Shown piece by piece: positions 7,263 through 14,415 of a stretch of DNA of 20,164 bases (within the stretch, counting starts at the first letter, position 1; the number at the start of each line of letters is the position of its first letter). The translations under genes were made by a program, and so were the position numbers. Origin of the DNA: an uncultured Collinsella sp. (GTDB lineage: Bacteria > Actinomycetota > Coriobacteriia > Coriobacteriales > Coriobacteriaceae); contig CABVAC010000037.1 of the NCBI GenBank assembly GCA_902496275.1, forward strand, positions 1 to 20,164. Direction: 5' to 3'. The notes under the pieces were generated by a model. It did not search any database. It was not told where the DNA came from and saw only the letters and a list, made by a program, of their open reading frames with translations.

Positions 7263-8201
7263 CTACTTTGCGCTGGTGAGGACGCCGGTGGTGTCGAAGG
7301 CGGGGGTGAAGCTCTCGTCTACCGCGCCGCCCTCTTGCCAGAACATTGTCGTAAAGCCCAGGTCGTCGGCATGGTCGAGCACCTGCTCGTACTCCTCGCG
7401 CGTCACGGCGCGCGCCAACTCGCCGCCCCGCTCGCGCATGAGCGCATTGGGCGTGTACTGGTTCATGACCGAGATCGGCACGTCGCCCACCGTCTGCCAC
7501 ACCAGGTCTAACACGCGGCACGAGTCATCCGCATGCCCCGGCAGCACCAGGTGGCGCACGATGATGCCGCGCTTCATGAGCCCGTCGTCATCCACCAGCT
7601 CTCCCCCGCGGCGATCGATCTCGCGCGCCATCTGGGCCAGACCCGACACGGCCACACGCGGGTAATCCTTTATATGGGAGAGCGACTGCGCAAGCGCCGC
7701 ATCGGCATATTTAAAGTCGGTAAGCCACACATCGATCAGGTCGCCCAGCGCGGCCACGGCACTCGCGCGCTCGTAACCACTCGTGTTGTAGACGATCGGG
7801 ATAACCAGTCCGCGCGCCCGTGCCGCGGCAATCACGGCAGGCAACAGGTGCGCATAGTGCGTCGCCGTCACCAAATTGATGTTGTTGGCACCCTGGTCCT
7901 GCAGCTCCAGCATAATCTCGACCAGACGCTCAGGCGAAATCTCAAGGCCAAAATTGCCGGTCGAGATCTCGTGGTTCTGGCAGTAGATACATTTAAGCGA
8001 GCAACCGCTAAAGAAGATCGTGCCCGAACCGGCCTCGCCCGAGATAGGCGGCTCCTCCCACATATGAAGCGCGGCGCGGGCCACCTTGAGCGTGTCGTTA
8101 GCACCGCAGACGCCGTGCGCGCCCTCATCGCGCGCCGCACCGCAACGGCGCGGACACAAATGGCAGGCGGGCGAAAAAAGTTCGGTCAACGACGTCGGCA
8201 T
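7263..8201 (-). CDS. Radical SAM protein, pyruvate formate-lyase activating enzyme-like
   Basis: The 312-residue protein holds a CxxxCxxC motif in FSGCSLKCIYCQNHEIS, the ligand set for a [4Fe-4S] cluster that cleaves S-adenosylmethionine. An N-terminal cysteine cluster (CHLCPRRCG, then CGA) could bind a further metal site. This arrangement matches the uncharacterised group annotated as PflA-like radical SAM proteins (COG1313 type) rather than true PflA. The target is unknown. The ATG at 8201 is chosen because GGAG lies 9 nt upstream; an in-frame TTG at 8216 has no such site. It is a single-gene unit on the minus strand. A divergent promoter region separates it from the 6S-like RNA. Confidence 0.9.
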   Translation of the reverse strand: MPTSLTELFSPACHLCPRRCGAARDEGAHGVCGANDTLKVARAALHMWEEPPISGEAGSGTIFFSGCSLKCIYCQNHEISTGNFGLEISPERLVEIMLELQDQGANNINLVTATHYAHLLPAVIAAARARGLVIPIVYNTSGYERASAVAALGDLIDVWLTDFKYADAALAQSLSHIKDYPRVAVSGLAQMAREIDRRGGELVDDDGLMKRGIIVRHLVLPGHADDSCRVLDLVWQTVGDVPISVMNQYTPNALMRERGGELARAVTREEYEQVLDHADDLGFTTMFWQEGGAVDESFTPAFDTTGVLTSAK

Positions 8202-8285
8202 AAAAACATGCTCCAAAACAACGATTCAGCAGCTCAAACGTAAAGGGCCAGACCGCGTAGACGGCTCCGTCCCTAAGGCGCCGTA

Positions 8286-8314
8286 ATCGTCCGACACGAT
8301 TTTTGTAATGTCAA
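8286..8314 (-). promoter_or_regulatory. Candidate promoter of the radical SAM gene
   Basis: On the minus strand TTGACA (8309-8314) is a perfect -35. At 17 nt it is followed by GACGAT (8286-8291), a poor -10 with three of six matches. The start would be near 8279, giving a leader of about 78 nt. It abuts the plus-strand promoter of the 6S-like RNA. Confidence 0.4.
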
Positions 8315-8339
8315 GACTGGAATCGATAAAGTGCCGCTT

Positions 8340-8345
8340 TATGAT
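8340..8345 (+). promoter_or_regulatory. -10 box of the 6S-like RNA
   Basis: TATGAT matches five of six consensus bases and places transcription start at about 8352, three bases before the RNA's closing stem. Only a weak -35 (CTGGAA at 8317-8322, 17-nt spacer) is visible. Confidence 0.5.
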
Positions 8346-8351
8346 GTAGGT

Positions 8352-8522
8352 ATTCCGCCCCCCGCGGAGCAACTGGGTGAACCGTCGCGTTTATTTAGGG
8401 AGCCCACACAGTCGTACCTAGTACAGGTATCCTTCGTTGTTAAGGACGCTGGAACAGTCGATGAGGGCACCCACCTGTTTTAGGTGGGTTCATTTTCGTA
8501 ACGTGGGGGGTGGTTTTCTTTT
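8352..8522 (+). ncRNA. ssrS: Probable 6S RNA
   Basis: 6S RNA folds as a long rod with an open central bubble that mimics an open promoter and holds housekeeping RNA polymerase. Here 8355-8366 (CCGCCCCCCGCG) pairs with 8502-8513 (CGTGGGGGGTGG) over 12 bp with two G-U pairs, closing the whole molecule. A T-run (TTTTCTTTT) follows as terminator. Inside, GGGCACCCACCT-GTTTT-AGGTGGGTTCA (arms 8469-8476 and 8482-8489) resembles the 3' bubble hairpin that I recall from many bacterial 6S RNAs. GGGAGCCCAC lies on the 5' side. The size, about 165 nt, fits. The internal helices were not fully resolved by eye, so the family call is probable rather than certain. It is clearly a structured, self-terminating RNA and not a coding region. 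Confidence 0.62.
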
Positions 8523-8726
8523 GCCGAAAATCACCATACAGTCCATATGGATCCCCGCCGGCATCCCGACAAGCCATCGACAACATTCCAATATCTGGTA
8601 AGCGCGTGATTATCGCTGCGTGCAATTCCATGCACCCCCCTTGGTCGAGTATCATGGTTCGGCTATGCCCTTTGCGCATGGCGTTCTTCTGACCTTTTCC
8701 TTCGACGCTTGGCGGTTTTTAGATTC
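8523..8726. other. Intergenic region between the 6S-like RNA and the sugar-phosphate transferase
   Basis: I see no gene here. TTGGTC (8641-8646) with TATGCC (8664-8669) at 17 nt is a weak promoter candidate for the downstream gene. Short open frames on both strands lack ribosome-binding sites and familiar sequence. Confidence 0.4.
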
Positions 8727-9926
8727 ATGGCTTCATCCCCGAGCTACATACCGTACCTATGCGTGGCAGCGGCGGCCTTTATCACGACCTTCCTCACGGT
8801 ACCCCTGGTCAAGCGCCTGGCAATCAAGCTCGACGCCGTCGACTATCCTTCTAAGCGCCGCATCAACACCAAGCCCATCCCGCGTTTGGGCGGAACGGCG
8901 GTGTTTTTGGGCCTGGTCGTCGCCTGCACTGTGCAAATCCTAGGCACCTGGTACCTGGGTTGGCCGCCCGTTTTGGTGCCCCACCCCCGTCTGCACATCA
9001 GCTACCCCATACTTGCGCTTTCTTTTACCGTTATCTTTGCGACCGGCGCTATCGACGACGTCTTCCAGCTCACGCCCAAGCAAAAGCTGGCCGGACAGGT
9101 CCTCGCCGCGCTTATCGCCTGCATGGGCGGCCTGCGGATCGGCGTCATCGTCAACCCGTTTGCCCCCGGCGAGATCATGCTCGGATGGCTCGCCTACCCC
9201 ATCACCGTAATCTATCTGGTGGCATTCACCAACATCATTAACCTCATCGACGGCCTCGACGGCTTGGCCACGGGCATCTGCGGCATCGCGTCGTTCACCA
9301 TGTTTTCGATGGCCGTTCTCTCGGGCCGCATCGACGCCGCCGCGCTCTCCATTGCGCTCTTTGGCGCCTGTCTGGCCTTTTTGCGCTACAACTTCAACCC
9401 CGCAAGCATCTTCTTGGGCGACTCGGGGTCGCTGCTTCTGGGCTTTGCGCTGGGCTCCATCTCGCTGCTCAACGTGAGCCGCACCGCCGCACTCACCTCG
9501 CTTATCATCCCGCTCATCGTTGCCGGCGTGCCCATCATCGACACGTTTAGCGCCATTGTGCGCCGCAAGCGCGCCCACATTAGCATCGGGCAGGCCGACA
9601 AGGGCCACATCCACCACCGCCTGATCCAAGAAGGCTACAACCAAAAACAGGCCGTGCTGCTCATCTATGCCTGGTGCATCATGCTTTCGGCCGGCGCCGC
9701 CGCGATTAACCAGGTCGAGGTGCCCATGCGCGTGCTCATCTTTACCGTGCTCGCCATTGGCTCGGCGGCCTTTGCCAAGCATCTACATCTGTTTGAGCCC
9801 GTGCTGCGCCACCATTACAACAAGCGCACGCACGAGGACGAGCTCGTCACCCCCGACGACCCCGCTTTTAAGCAGGAGGAGCAAGCAGCCGAGGAACGTA
9901 AAGAAGAGCGCCACCACAAGCTCTAG
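8727..9926 (+). CDS. UDP-sugar:undecaprenyl-phosphate sugar-1-phosphate transferase (MraY/WecA/TagO family)
   Basis: Members move a HexNAc-1-phosphate from a UDP-sugar to undecaprenyl phosphate on the inner face of the membrane, starting synthesis of teichoic acid, capsule or other envelope glycans. The 399-residue protein has about ten membrane segments and the family's catalytic motifs: IDDVFQL with Asp110-Asp111, NLIDGLDGLATG with Asp175 and Asp178, FLGDSGSLLLG with Asp232, and HIHHRL (294-299). The RINTKPIPRLGG entry segment (45-56) is typical of TagO/WecA rather than MraY. A charged tail of about 35 residues (Glu, Lys, Arg, His) follows the last membrane helix. ATG 8727 lacks a good ribosome-binding site; a TTG at 8709 is in frame. 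The donor sugar cannot be told from sequence. Confidence 0.92.
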   Translation: MASSPSYIPYLCVAAAAFITTFLTVPLVKRLAIKLDAVDYPSKRRINTKPIPRLGGTAVFLGLVVACTVQILGTWYLGWPPVLVPHPRLHISYPILALSFTVIFATGAIDDVFQLTPKQKLAGQVLAALIACMGGLRIGVIVNPFAPGEIMLGWLAYPITVIYLVAFTNIINLIDGLDGLATGICGIASFTMFSMAVLSGRIDAAALSIALFGACLAFLRYNFNPASIFLGDSGSLLLGFALGSISLLNVSRTAALTSLIIPLIVAGVPIIDTFSAIVRRKRAHISIGQADKGHIHHRLIQEGYNQKQAVLLIYAWCIMLSAGAAAINQVEVPMRVLIFTVLAIGSAAFAKHLHLFEPVLRHHYNKRTHEDELVTPDDPAFKQEEQAAEERKEERHHKL

Positions 9927-10085
9927 GATAAGCTGCCGAGGATGTGCCCAGACACCGTTGGCCAAGCGCAGCCGCGCCGCACCCATCGCACAAGCCACCC
10001 CTCTCCCGCCCCTCGCCTACTTACGCCCCGCCCCTCCAATAAACGCGTTATCATCTTGACCCATGAACATACGTTAGGAGCAATC

Positions 10086-11135
10086 ATGCCAAACGAGAAC
10101 AGCTACGAAGTCGCGCTGCAAAAGAGCAACGCCATTCGCGAGGGCCTGGCCAAGACGCCCGAGAAGTTCACCATGCTTACCGGCGACCGCCCCACCGGCC
10201 GTCTGCACCTGGGTCACTACTTTGGCACCCTCAAGGGCCGCGTGGAGCTGCAGAACATGGGCGCCAGGACCAACGTACTCATCGCCGACTACCAGGTCAT
10301 CACCGACCGCGACACCACCGAGCACATCCAGGACAACGTGTACAACATGGTCATGGACTACCTTGCCTGCGGTATCGACCCCGACAAGACCATGATCTAC
10401 GCGCACTCCGCCGTGCCCGCCGCCAACCAGCTCATGCTGCCGTTCCTGTCGCTGGTGTCCGAGGCCGAGCTGGCGCGCAACCCCACGGTCAAGGCCGAGA
10501 TGGAGGCCTCGGGCCACGAGCTCACCGGCCTTCTGCTCACCTACCCGGTGCACCAGGCCTGCGACATCCTGTTCTGCAAGGGCAATGTGGTGCCCGTCGG
10601 CCGCGACCAGCTGCCGCACATCGAGCTCACCCGTACCATCGCCCGCCGCTTTAACAACCGCTACGGCAAGGTATTTCCCGAGGTCGAGGCGCTGCTGTCC
10701 GAGACCCCGCTGCTGCCCGGCCTTGACGGTCGCAAGATGAGCAAGAGCTACGGCAACGCCATCAATATTTCGATGACCGCCGAGGAAACGGCCAAGCGCA
10801 TCAAGAAGAGCCAGACCGACTCCGAGCGCATGATCACGTTCGACCCCGAGAACCGCCCCGGTGTGTCCGGCCTGCTTTCGACGGCTGCCATCTGCACCGG
10901 TCGCTCCGAGGTCGAGATTGCCGAGGAGATTGGCATGGGCGGCTCCGGCCAGCTCAAGAAGTACGTGACCGAGGCCGTCAACGAGTACTTCGCACCTATC
11001 CGCGAGCGTCGCCAGCGCTACGAGAACGATCTGGACTATGTGAAGGACGTCCTGCATGAGGGCAACCGTCGCGCCAACGAGATCGCCGAGCAGACCCTGG
11101 CCGAGGTTCAGGACGCCATGGGTATGGTGTACTAG
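10086..11135 (+). CDS. trpS: Tryptophanyl-tRNA synthetase
   Basis: This class I synthetase charges tRNA-Trp with tryptophan using ATP. The 349-residue protein has the class I signatures: HLGH at 41-44 (HIGH) inside TGDRPTGRLHLGHYFGTL, and KMSKS at 217-221 in GLDGRKMSKSYGN. The tryptophan-pocket region around VGRDQLPHIELTR (171-183) is intact. Length fits the bacterial enzyme. The ATG at 10086 has AGGAG 5 nt upstream. TATCAT at 10049-10054 is a good -10 without a clear -35. The preceding 159 bp show no T-box or leader peptide with Trp codons. A strong UACG-loop terminator follows 35 bp after the stop. Confidence 0.97.
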   Translation: MPNENSYEVALQKSNAIREGLAKTPEKFTMLTGDRPTGRLHLGHYFGTLKGRVELQNMGARTNVLIADYQVITDRDTTEHIQDNVYNMVMDYLACGIDPDKTMIYAHSAVPAANQLMLPFLSLVSEAELARNPTVKAEMEASGHELTGLLLTYPVHQACDILFCKGNVVPVGRDQLPHIELTRTIARRFNNRYGKVFPEVEALLSETPLLPGLDGRKMSKSYGNAINISMTAEETAKRIKKSQTDSERMITFDPENRPGVSGLLSTAAICTGRSEVEIAEEIGMGGSGQLKKYVTEAVNEYFAPIRERRQRYENDLDYVKDVLHEGNRRANEIAEQTLAEVQDAMGMVY

Positions 11136-11170
11136 GCCGATCTGCTGGCTTGAGCTTTCGATTGCTTTAG

Positions 11171-11198
11171 GGCGGGCGCTACGGCGTCCGCCTTTTTT
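11171..11198 (+). terminator. Terminator of trpS with UACG tetraloop
   Basis: GGCGGGCGC (11171-11179) pairs with GCGTCCGCC (11184-11192) over 9 bp with one G-U. It is closed by a C(UACG)G tetraloop and followed by six T's (11193-11198). Confidence 0.95.
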
Positions 11199-11245
11199 GG
11201 AGCCGGACCGCTTCGGCTCCGTCCATCGCACCCCCTCGACAAACA

Positions 11246-11379
11246 GGAACAGGCCCGCCGGCAGCTAGTTGCCAGCGGGCCTGTTCCCGAAGTACACCGT
11301 TGAATCGCACAGAGGGGAGGAATGCGAATCAAACTCAACAGGGCAGGCTTTTTCATCGCCTATTGCCTGCTCCGTTGCT
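11246..11379 (-). ncRNA. Candidate small RNA with three hairpins and a C-rich loop
   Basis: The 392-bp gap between trpS and the MGMT gene has no convincing gene but is strongly structured. Read on the minus strand: a TATATT -10 (11386-11391); a 6-bp hairpin GCAGGC/GCCTGC (11343-11370); a hairpin with TTGATTCGCA and TGCGATTCAA arms (11300-11332, nine pairs and one mismatch) showing the loop TTCCTCCCCTCTG; and a 13-bp perfect hairpin (11246-11258 with 11275-11287) followed by TGTTTGT, which could terminate. C-rich loops of this kind pair with Shine-Dalgarno sequences in known Gram-positive regulatory RNAs. No good -35 is seen. Expression and strand are inferred. Confidence 0.4.
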
Positions 11380-11471
11380 GAAACCAATATAGTTCACCGT
11401 GGTTTACTTTCTGACGGCAAAGTACGCCACCACACCTTCTCCATAAGTTAGCTCTGGTAAACCTACAGCGT

Positions 11472-11512
11472 AAAACCACCACAAAGGGGACAGGCACCTT
11501 TGTGGTGGTTTT
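11472..11512. terminator. Family 1 repeat acting as terminator of the MGMT-like gene
   Basis: This copy is identical over 41 bp to 747-787, with arms 11472-11487 and 11497-11512 and loop GGACAGGCA. It lies 16 bp past the MGMT-like gene's stop codon and would also stop plus-strand readthrough from trpS. Confidence 0.85.
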
Positions 11513-11528
11513 GGCCACGGCAGAGCTG

Positions 11529-11849
11529 TTAGAGTCCGGCAGGCCAGCGACAGGCGGCCAAGTCGACGTGCATGGGATCGGTAAACGTCACGCCCTCCCC
11601 CATTAAGAGCTCACGCTGGGCATCGGGGCCGCCAAAGGCAAAGCCCTCACAGATACGGCCGTCGGCAAACACCACGCGATGACAGGGAATTTGGCCGGGG
11701 CGCGGGTTGCTGTGCAGCGCATAGCCCACATAGCGCGCGCTCCGCGGACGACCGGCAAGCAGCGCCACCTGACCGTAGGTGGCAACCATCCCCTCGGGAA
11801 TCTGCTCGACCACCTCATACACCCGCTCAAAAAAGCCCTCAGACGCCAT
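11529..11849 (-). CDS. Single-domain MGMT family protein (alkylguanine/alkyltransferase-like)
   Basis: The 106-residue protein is just the DNA-binding/active-site domain of O6-alkylguanine-DNA alkyltransferases, without the N-terminal domain. The PCHRVV motif is at 55-60 with acceptor Cys56, followed by FADGRICEGFAFGG. The segment GRPRSARYVGYAL holds the arginine that flips the base. YGQVA (25-29) is the helix-turn-helix start. True alkyltransferase-like proteins (ATLs) have Trp in place of the cysteine, so this one may still transfer alkyl groups; small Cys-bearing forms exist but many are untested. It should be a cytoplasmic DNA repair factor. The ATG at 11849 has AAAGGAG with a 6-nt spacer. 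Family 1 repeats flank it on both sides. Confidence 0.88.
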   Translation of the reverse strand: MASEGFFERVYEVVEQIPEGMVATYGQVALLAGRPRSARYVGYALHSNPRPGQIPCHRVVFADGRICEGFAFGGPDAQRELLMGEGVTFTDPMHVDLAACRWPAGL

Positions 11850-11878
11850 CGCATGCTCCTTTCAACCGAAACAAGCAT

Positions 11879-11918
11879 AAACCACCAAAAAGGTGCCTGT
11901 CCCCTTTGTGGTGGTTTT
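11879..11918. terminator. Family 1 repeat acting as terminator of the DegV gene
   Basis: This is an inverted copy (loop TGCCTGTCC) with one arm change (CCACCAAAAAGG for CCACCACAAAGG) and one base fewer at the left edge. It begins 10 bp past the DegV stop codon and ends 30 bp before the MGMT-like gene's ATG. Confidence 0.82.
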
Positions 11919-11928
11919 GACCGGAAAG

Positions 11929-12783
11929 CTAGTTGGCGGGGCGGAAGAAAGCTACGGCTACGGCGCCGGGGCCCACGTGGGTGCCGATGGTGGCGCCAAT
12001 GGTGTGGATGGGCAGCTCGTTCTCGGTGTGTCCAGCCCACAGTGCCGCGCTGTCCTCGATATACTTCTTGAGCACGGCGTCCGAAAGGCCCGTATAGCCC
12101 AGCGCCAGCGGCATGGAAAAGTCGACGCCGCCCGCTTTTTCGACCTTCTGGTTGAGCAGGTTACGGCCGTTCTTGGAACCGCGCGCCTTGCCCAGCTGCA
12201 CGATCAGGCCGTCCTCGGCGGCCACCACGGGCTTAACGTTGAGCAGCGTGCCCACAGCGCCCGCAGCAGCAGACAGGCGACCGCCACGCACCAAGTACTC
12301 CAGCGTCTCGAGCAGGCCGATGACGACCACACGGTCGCGCACGGCCTCGACGGCCGCCGCGATCTGGGCCGCGCTACGGCCCTCGTCCACCAAGCGCAGC
12401 GCATACTCGACCAGCACGCGCTCGCCCAGGGTGACGTTGTTGCTATCTACCACGAACACGTCGCCGCCCGGCGCCTCGGCAAGTGCGGTACGGGCACTCT
12501 GATTGGTGCCCGAAAGCTTGGCGCCAACGGTAATAATCACTGCCTCGTCGCCGGCCTCACGCGCCTCGGCAATCGCCTGCGAAAACGCGTACGGGTTGAC
12601 CTGGCCGGTCTTGGGCAGCTCATCGCGCTCCACGAGCATCTCGTAAAAGCGCTGGTGATCGATGTCGACGCCATCCATGTACACATCGGTGCCAAAGGTG
12701 ACGGACAGCGGCAGAACACGCAGAGCGGGGTGCTCAGCCGGCGACATATCGCTCGCGGAATCGGTAATAATACGAATGGACAT
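11929..12783 (-). CDS. DegV family fatty-acid-binding protein
   Basis: DegV/FakB proteins bind a fatty acid in a deep pocket; in Firmicutes the FakB members present it to the kinase FakA. The 284-residue protein begins with the signature ITDSASDM (6-13). It contains SVTFGTDVYMDG (27-38), AKLSGTNQSA (88-97), and DSNNVTLGERVLV, which replaces the usual DSxxxSxGxG. A FakA partner is not in this window. The ATG at 12783 is chosen because AAAGGA precedes it and the family signature starts at once; the open frame runs further upstream without support. It follows the MarR gene by 119 bp on the same strand. A family 1 repeat ends it. Confidence 0.93.
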   Translation of the reverse strand: MSIRIITDSASDMSPAEHPALRVLPLSVTFGTDVYMDGVDIDHQRFYEMLVERDELPKTGQVNPYAFSQAIAEAREAGDEAVIITVGAKLSGTNQSARTALAEAPGGDVFVVDSNNVTLGERVLVEYALRLVDEGRSAAQIAAAVEAVRDRVVVIGLLETLEYLVRGGRLSAAAGAVGTLLNVKPVVAAEDGLIVQLGKARGSKNGRNLLNQKVEKAGGVDFSMPLALGYTGLSDAVLKKYIEDSAALWAGHTENELPIHTIGATIGTHVGPGAVAVAFFRPAN

Positions 12784-12902
12784 AGCGAATCCTTTCTTGC
12801 GCGGACCTCGCGCGGGGAATTTTGACAGCAATGCCCCGGCACGGTATACGCGCTCAAACGGGACTATGCAGTTGTTAATTGGAAGCAAATGCCTTGGCGG
12901 CC

Positions 12903-13352
12903 TTAGATCTCGCGCAGGGTGTTGAGAATCGTGCGCAGCGACGCATACATCTGCTCGCGCTGCTCCACACCCATAGCCTTACCGGTGGTATCGAGCACCT
13001 CGCGAATGATGCGGTCCGCCTCGCTCATGCTCTCGCCGCCCAGAGCGGTCAGGCGCACCGGAGCACGATACTTAACGGCGGCATCGCCCGAATCATCGAC
13101 CTCGACGTAGCCACCCTCCTCCAGATGCGCGAGCGTACGCGAGACGGCGGCGCGGGTCACGCCTGCCATGCGAGCCAGGTCGGCGCCAGTCAGGCCGTCC
13201 TTGCTGCGCTCAAGATAGTACAGGCACATAACGTCGGAGCCCTTGAGACCCAGCCTTGCGCCCTCAGACGTCTTAATGCGCTGGATCTCCTTGTAGAGTC
13301 CGCTGATCAGTCCGACAAAGTCCTCGAAACGTGTCTCGTCGCTCTGCTGCAT
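12903..13352 (-). CDS. MarR family transcriptional regulator
   Basis: The 149-residue protein has the MarR winged-helix layout. Helices at both ends serve for dimerisation. A central helix-turn-helix occupies about 53-88 (LTGADLARMAGVTRAAVSRTLAHLEEGGYVEVDD), followed by the wing. MarR proteins are usually repressors released by a small ligand and often control their own gene and a neighbour. The likely target here is the same-strand DegV gene 119 bp downstream or itself. The odd palindrome GCATAATGC (13375-13383) lies over the region where its own -10 should be (CATTAT on the minus strand). The ATG at 13352 is preceded by AAAGGCGG at a rather long spacing. The ligand is unknown. Confidence 0.92.
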   Translation of the reverse strand: MQQSDETRFEDFVGLISGLYKEIQRIKTSEGARLGLKGSDVMCLYYLERSKDGLTGADLARMAGVTRAAVSRTLAHLEEGGYVEVDDSGDAAVKYRAPVRLTALGGESMSEADRIIREVLDTTGKAMGVEQREQMYASLRTILNTLREI

Positions 13353-13456
13353 GGGAGACGACCGCCTTTCGCTTGCATAATGCTAACGGGTAAACATCTT
13401 AGTCGCATAAGGCGAAACCCGTACCCAAATACCCCATTTGTTAACCCATCAACATA

Positions 13457-13496
13457 AAAACCACCACAAAGGGGACAGGCACCTTTGTGGTGGTTT
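13457..13496. terminator. Family 1 repeat acting as terminator of the B3/B4-domain gene
   Basis: Arms AAAACCACCACAAAGG (13457-13472) and CCTTTGTGGTGGTTT (13482-13496) surround the loop GGACAGGCA. It starts 26 bp past the stop codon at 13523 and lies about 100 bp upstream of the MarR start. Confidence 0.83.
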
Positions 13497-13522
13497 GGGG
13501 CATCAATAGGTTCTAGGCGCCG

Positions 13523-14242
13523 CTACAGCTCCACGCAAGGATTGTCGCGGGTCACAAGCGTCTTAATGACAACCGTCGCTCCCAGATAGCGCTCAAGCAG
13601 CTCGGCTAAGCGATCGATCGCAGCCTGGCAATCCCCCATCCGCTCGGGCTCCACGCACTCAATCGCTAGGAACGCATCGGCCGAATCATCGGACAGCGCC
13701 GTGCGAACGCCGTCGCGCCAGTTCCAGCAGCGGCACACAGCGCCCGCATCATCGATGTAGGCGAGCTCGCCGGGCAGCGTCGGATCATCCGTCTCCTCGC
13801 CAAGCGGCAAGAACGCATCGCCACCGTCGGTCACCTTCAGGCGAAGGTCCCCCTCGATCGCATGCAGATCCTCGCCTCCCACGGGCAGCGCGTAGGTCAG
13901 CGACACCGTGTTGTAAATATCCACCGCGGGCGTAATGTGGCCCACCGGCTTGCCTTTGAGCACGCGTTTGAGCAAGTTCTCGATCGAGCAGCGCGCGCCT
14001 TTCTTGGTCTTGAACAGACGATAGGCCTCGCGCCATGCCCTGACCGGTGCGTTCTCGCTGATAGTGTCGCTGGTCAGATGACGCTCCGCATCGATATTGG
14101 CGCGGTCGAGCAACGCCGCAATCGCATCCACGTCCTCTTGAGGAATCTGAGCCGTGGGCTTCATGCCCTCCACGACCACAACACCGACCGCTGCCTGCGG
14201 AAACAGCTCCCAGAATGAATCCTCGGCAATAAAGCTCTTCAT
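13523..14242 (-). CDS. B3/B4 domain protein (stand-alone PheT editing-domain homologue)
   Basis: The 239-residue protein resembles the free-standing B3/B4 domains related to the editing module of phenylalanyl-tRNA synthetase beta chains (COG3382 type). Recognisable parts are CSIENLLKRVLKG (85-97), the PAVDIYNTVSL segment (105-115), the GDLRLKVTDGGDAFLPLG stretch (131-148) and NWRDGVRT (174-181). Relatives are thought to clear mischarged tRNA or amino-acid analogues, but most are untested. The ATG at 14242 is chosen over an in-frame ATG five codons upstream because GGGAG lies 5-6 nt before it. The upstream start would put that site inside the gene. It is monocistronic, between two family 1 repeats. 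Confidence 0.85.
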   Translation of the reverse strand: MKSFIAEDSFWELFPQAAVGVVVVEGMKPTAQIPQEDVDAIAALLDRANIDAERHLTSDTISENAPVRAWREAYRLFKTKKGARCSIENLLKRVLKGKPVGHITPAVDIYNTVSLTYALPVGGEDLHAIEGDLRLKVTDGGDAFLPLGEETDDPTLPGELAYIDDAGAVCRCWNWRDGVRTALSDDSADAFLAIECVEPERMGDCQAAIDRLAELLERYLGATVVIKTLVTRDNPCVEL

Positions 14243-14386
14243 ACGCTCTCCCTTCATTGTGCGCGCCCGAGTGAGGGCGCCTAAACAAAAAGCGCCCTTA
14301 CAACGGCCACCTTCAAAGTCCTACGGTGCCGTCACAAGAACGCTTGCGCTGTCCCCATCCGGAGAAGGGGACGATATGTCAGGCGT

Positions 14387-14415
14387 ATTGTAACCCGAGT
14401 CATCCACACGAGCAA
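14387..14415 (-). promoter_or_regulatory. Candidate promoter of the B3/B4-domain gene
   Basis: On the minus strand TTGCTC (14410-14415) and TACAAT (14387-14392, five of six matches) are 17 nt apart. The start near 14380 gives a leader of about 138 nt with several hairpins, including AGGGCGC/GCGCCCT at about 14274-14298 and GTCCCC/GGGGAC at about 14350-14374. The -35 overlaps the edge of the family 1 repeat. Confidence 0.45.

Noticed and set aside
7188..7511. Plus-strand open frame opposite the 3' end of the radical SAM gene
   Set aside because: Antisense shadow without a start signal; the radical SAM reading explains the region.
8440..8679. Minus-strand open frame of 79 codons beside the sugar-phosphate transferase gene
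   Set aside because: It overlaps the 6S-like RNA on the other strand, lacks a ribosome-binding site and its sequence looks random.
9927..10085. trp-type attenuator or leader peptide before trpS
   Set aside because: No Trp-codon-rich short frame and no competing hairpins; only a plausible -10 box and an AGGAG site are seen.
11269..11451. 60-codon plus-strand open frame between trpS and the MGMT gene
   Set aside because: It reads through the structured hairpins, has no ribosome-binding site and does not look like a protein family.
14243..14392. T-box riboswitch upstream of the B3/B4 gene
   Set aside because: GAAGGTGGCCG only loosely resembles the AGGGTGGNACCGCG core, and no terminator/antiterminator pair with a T-run is present.
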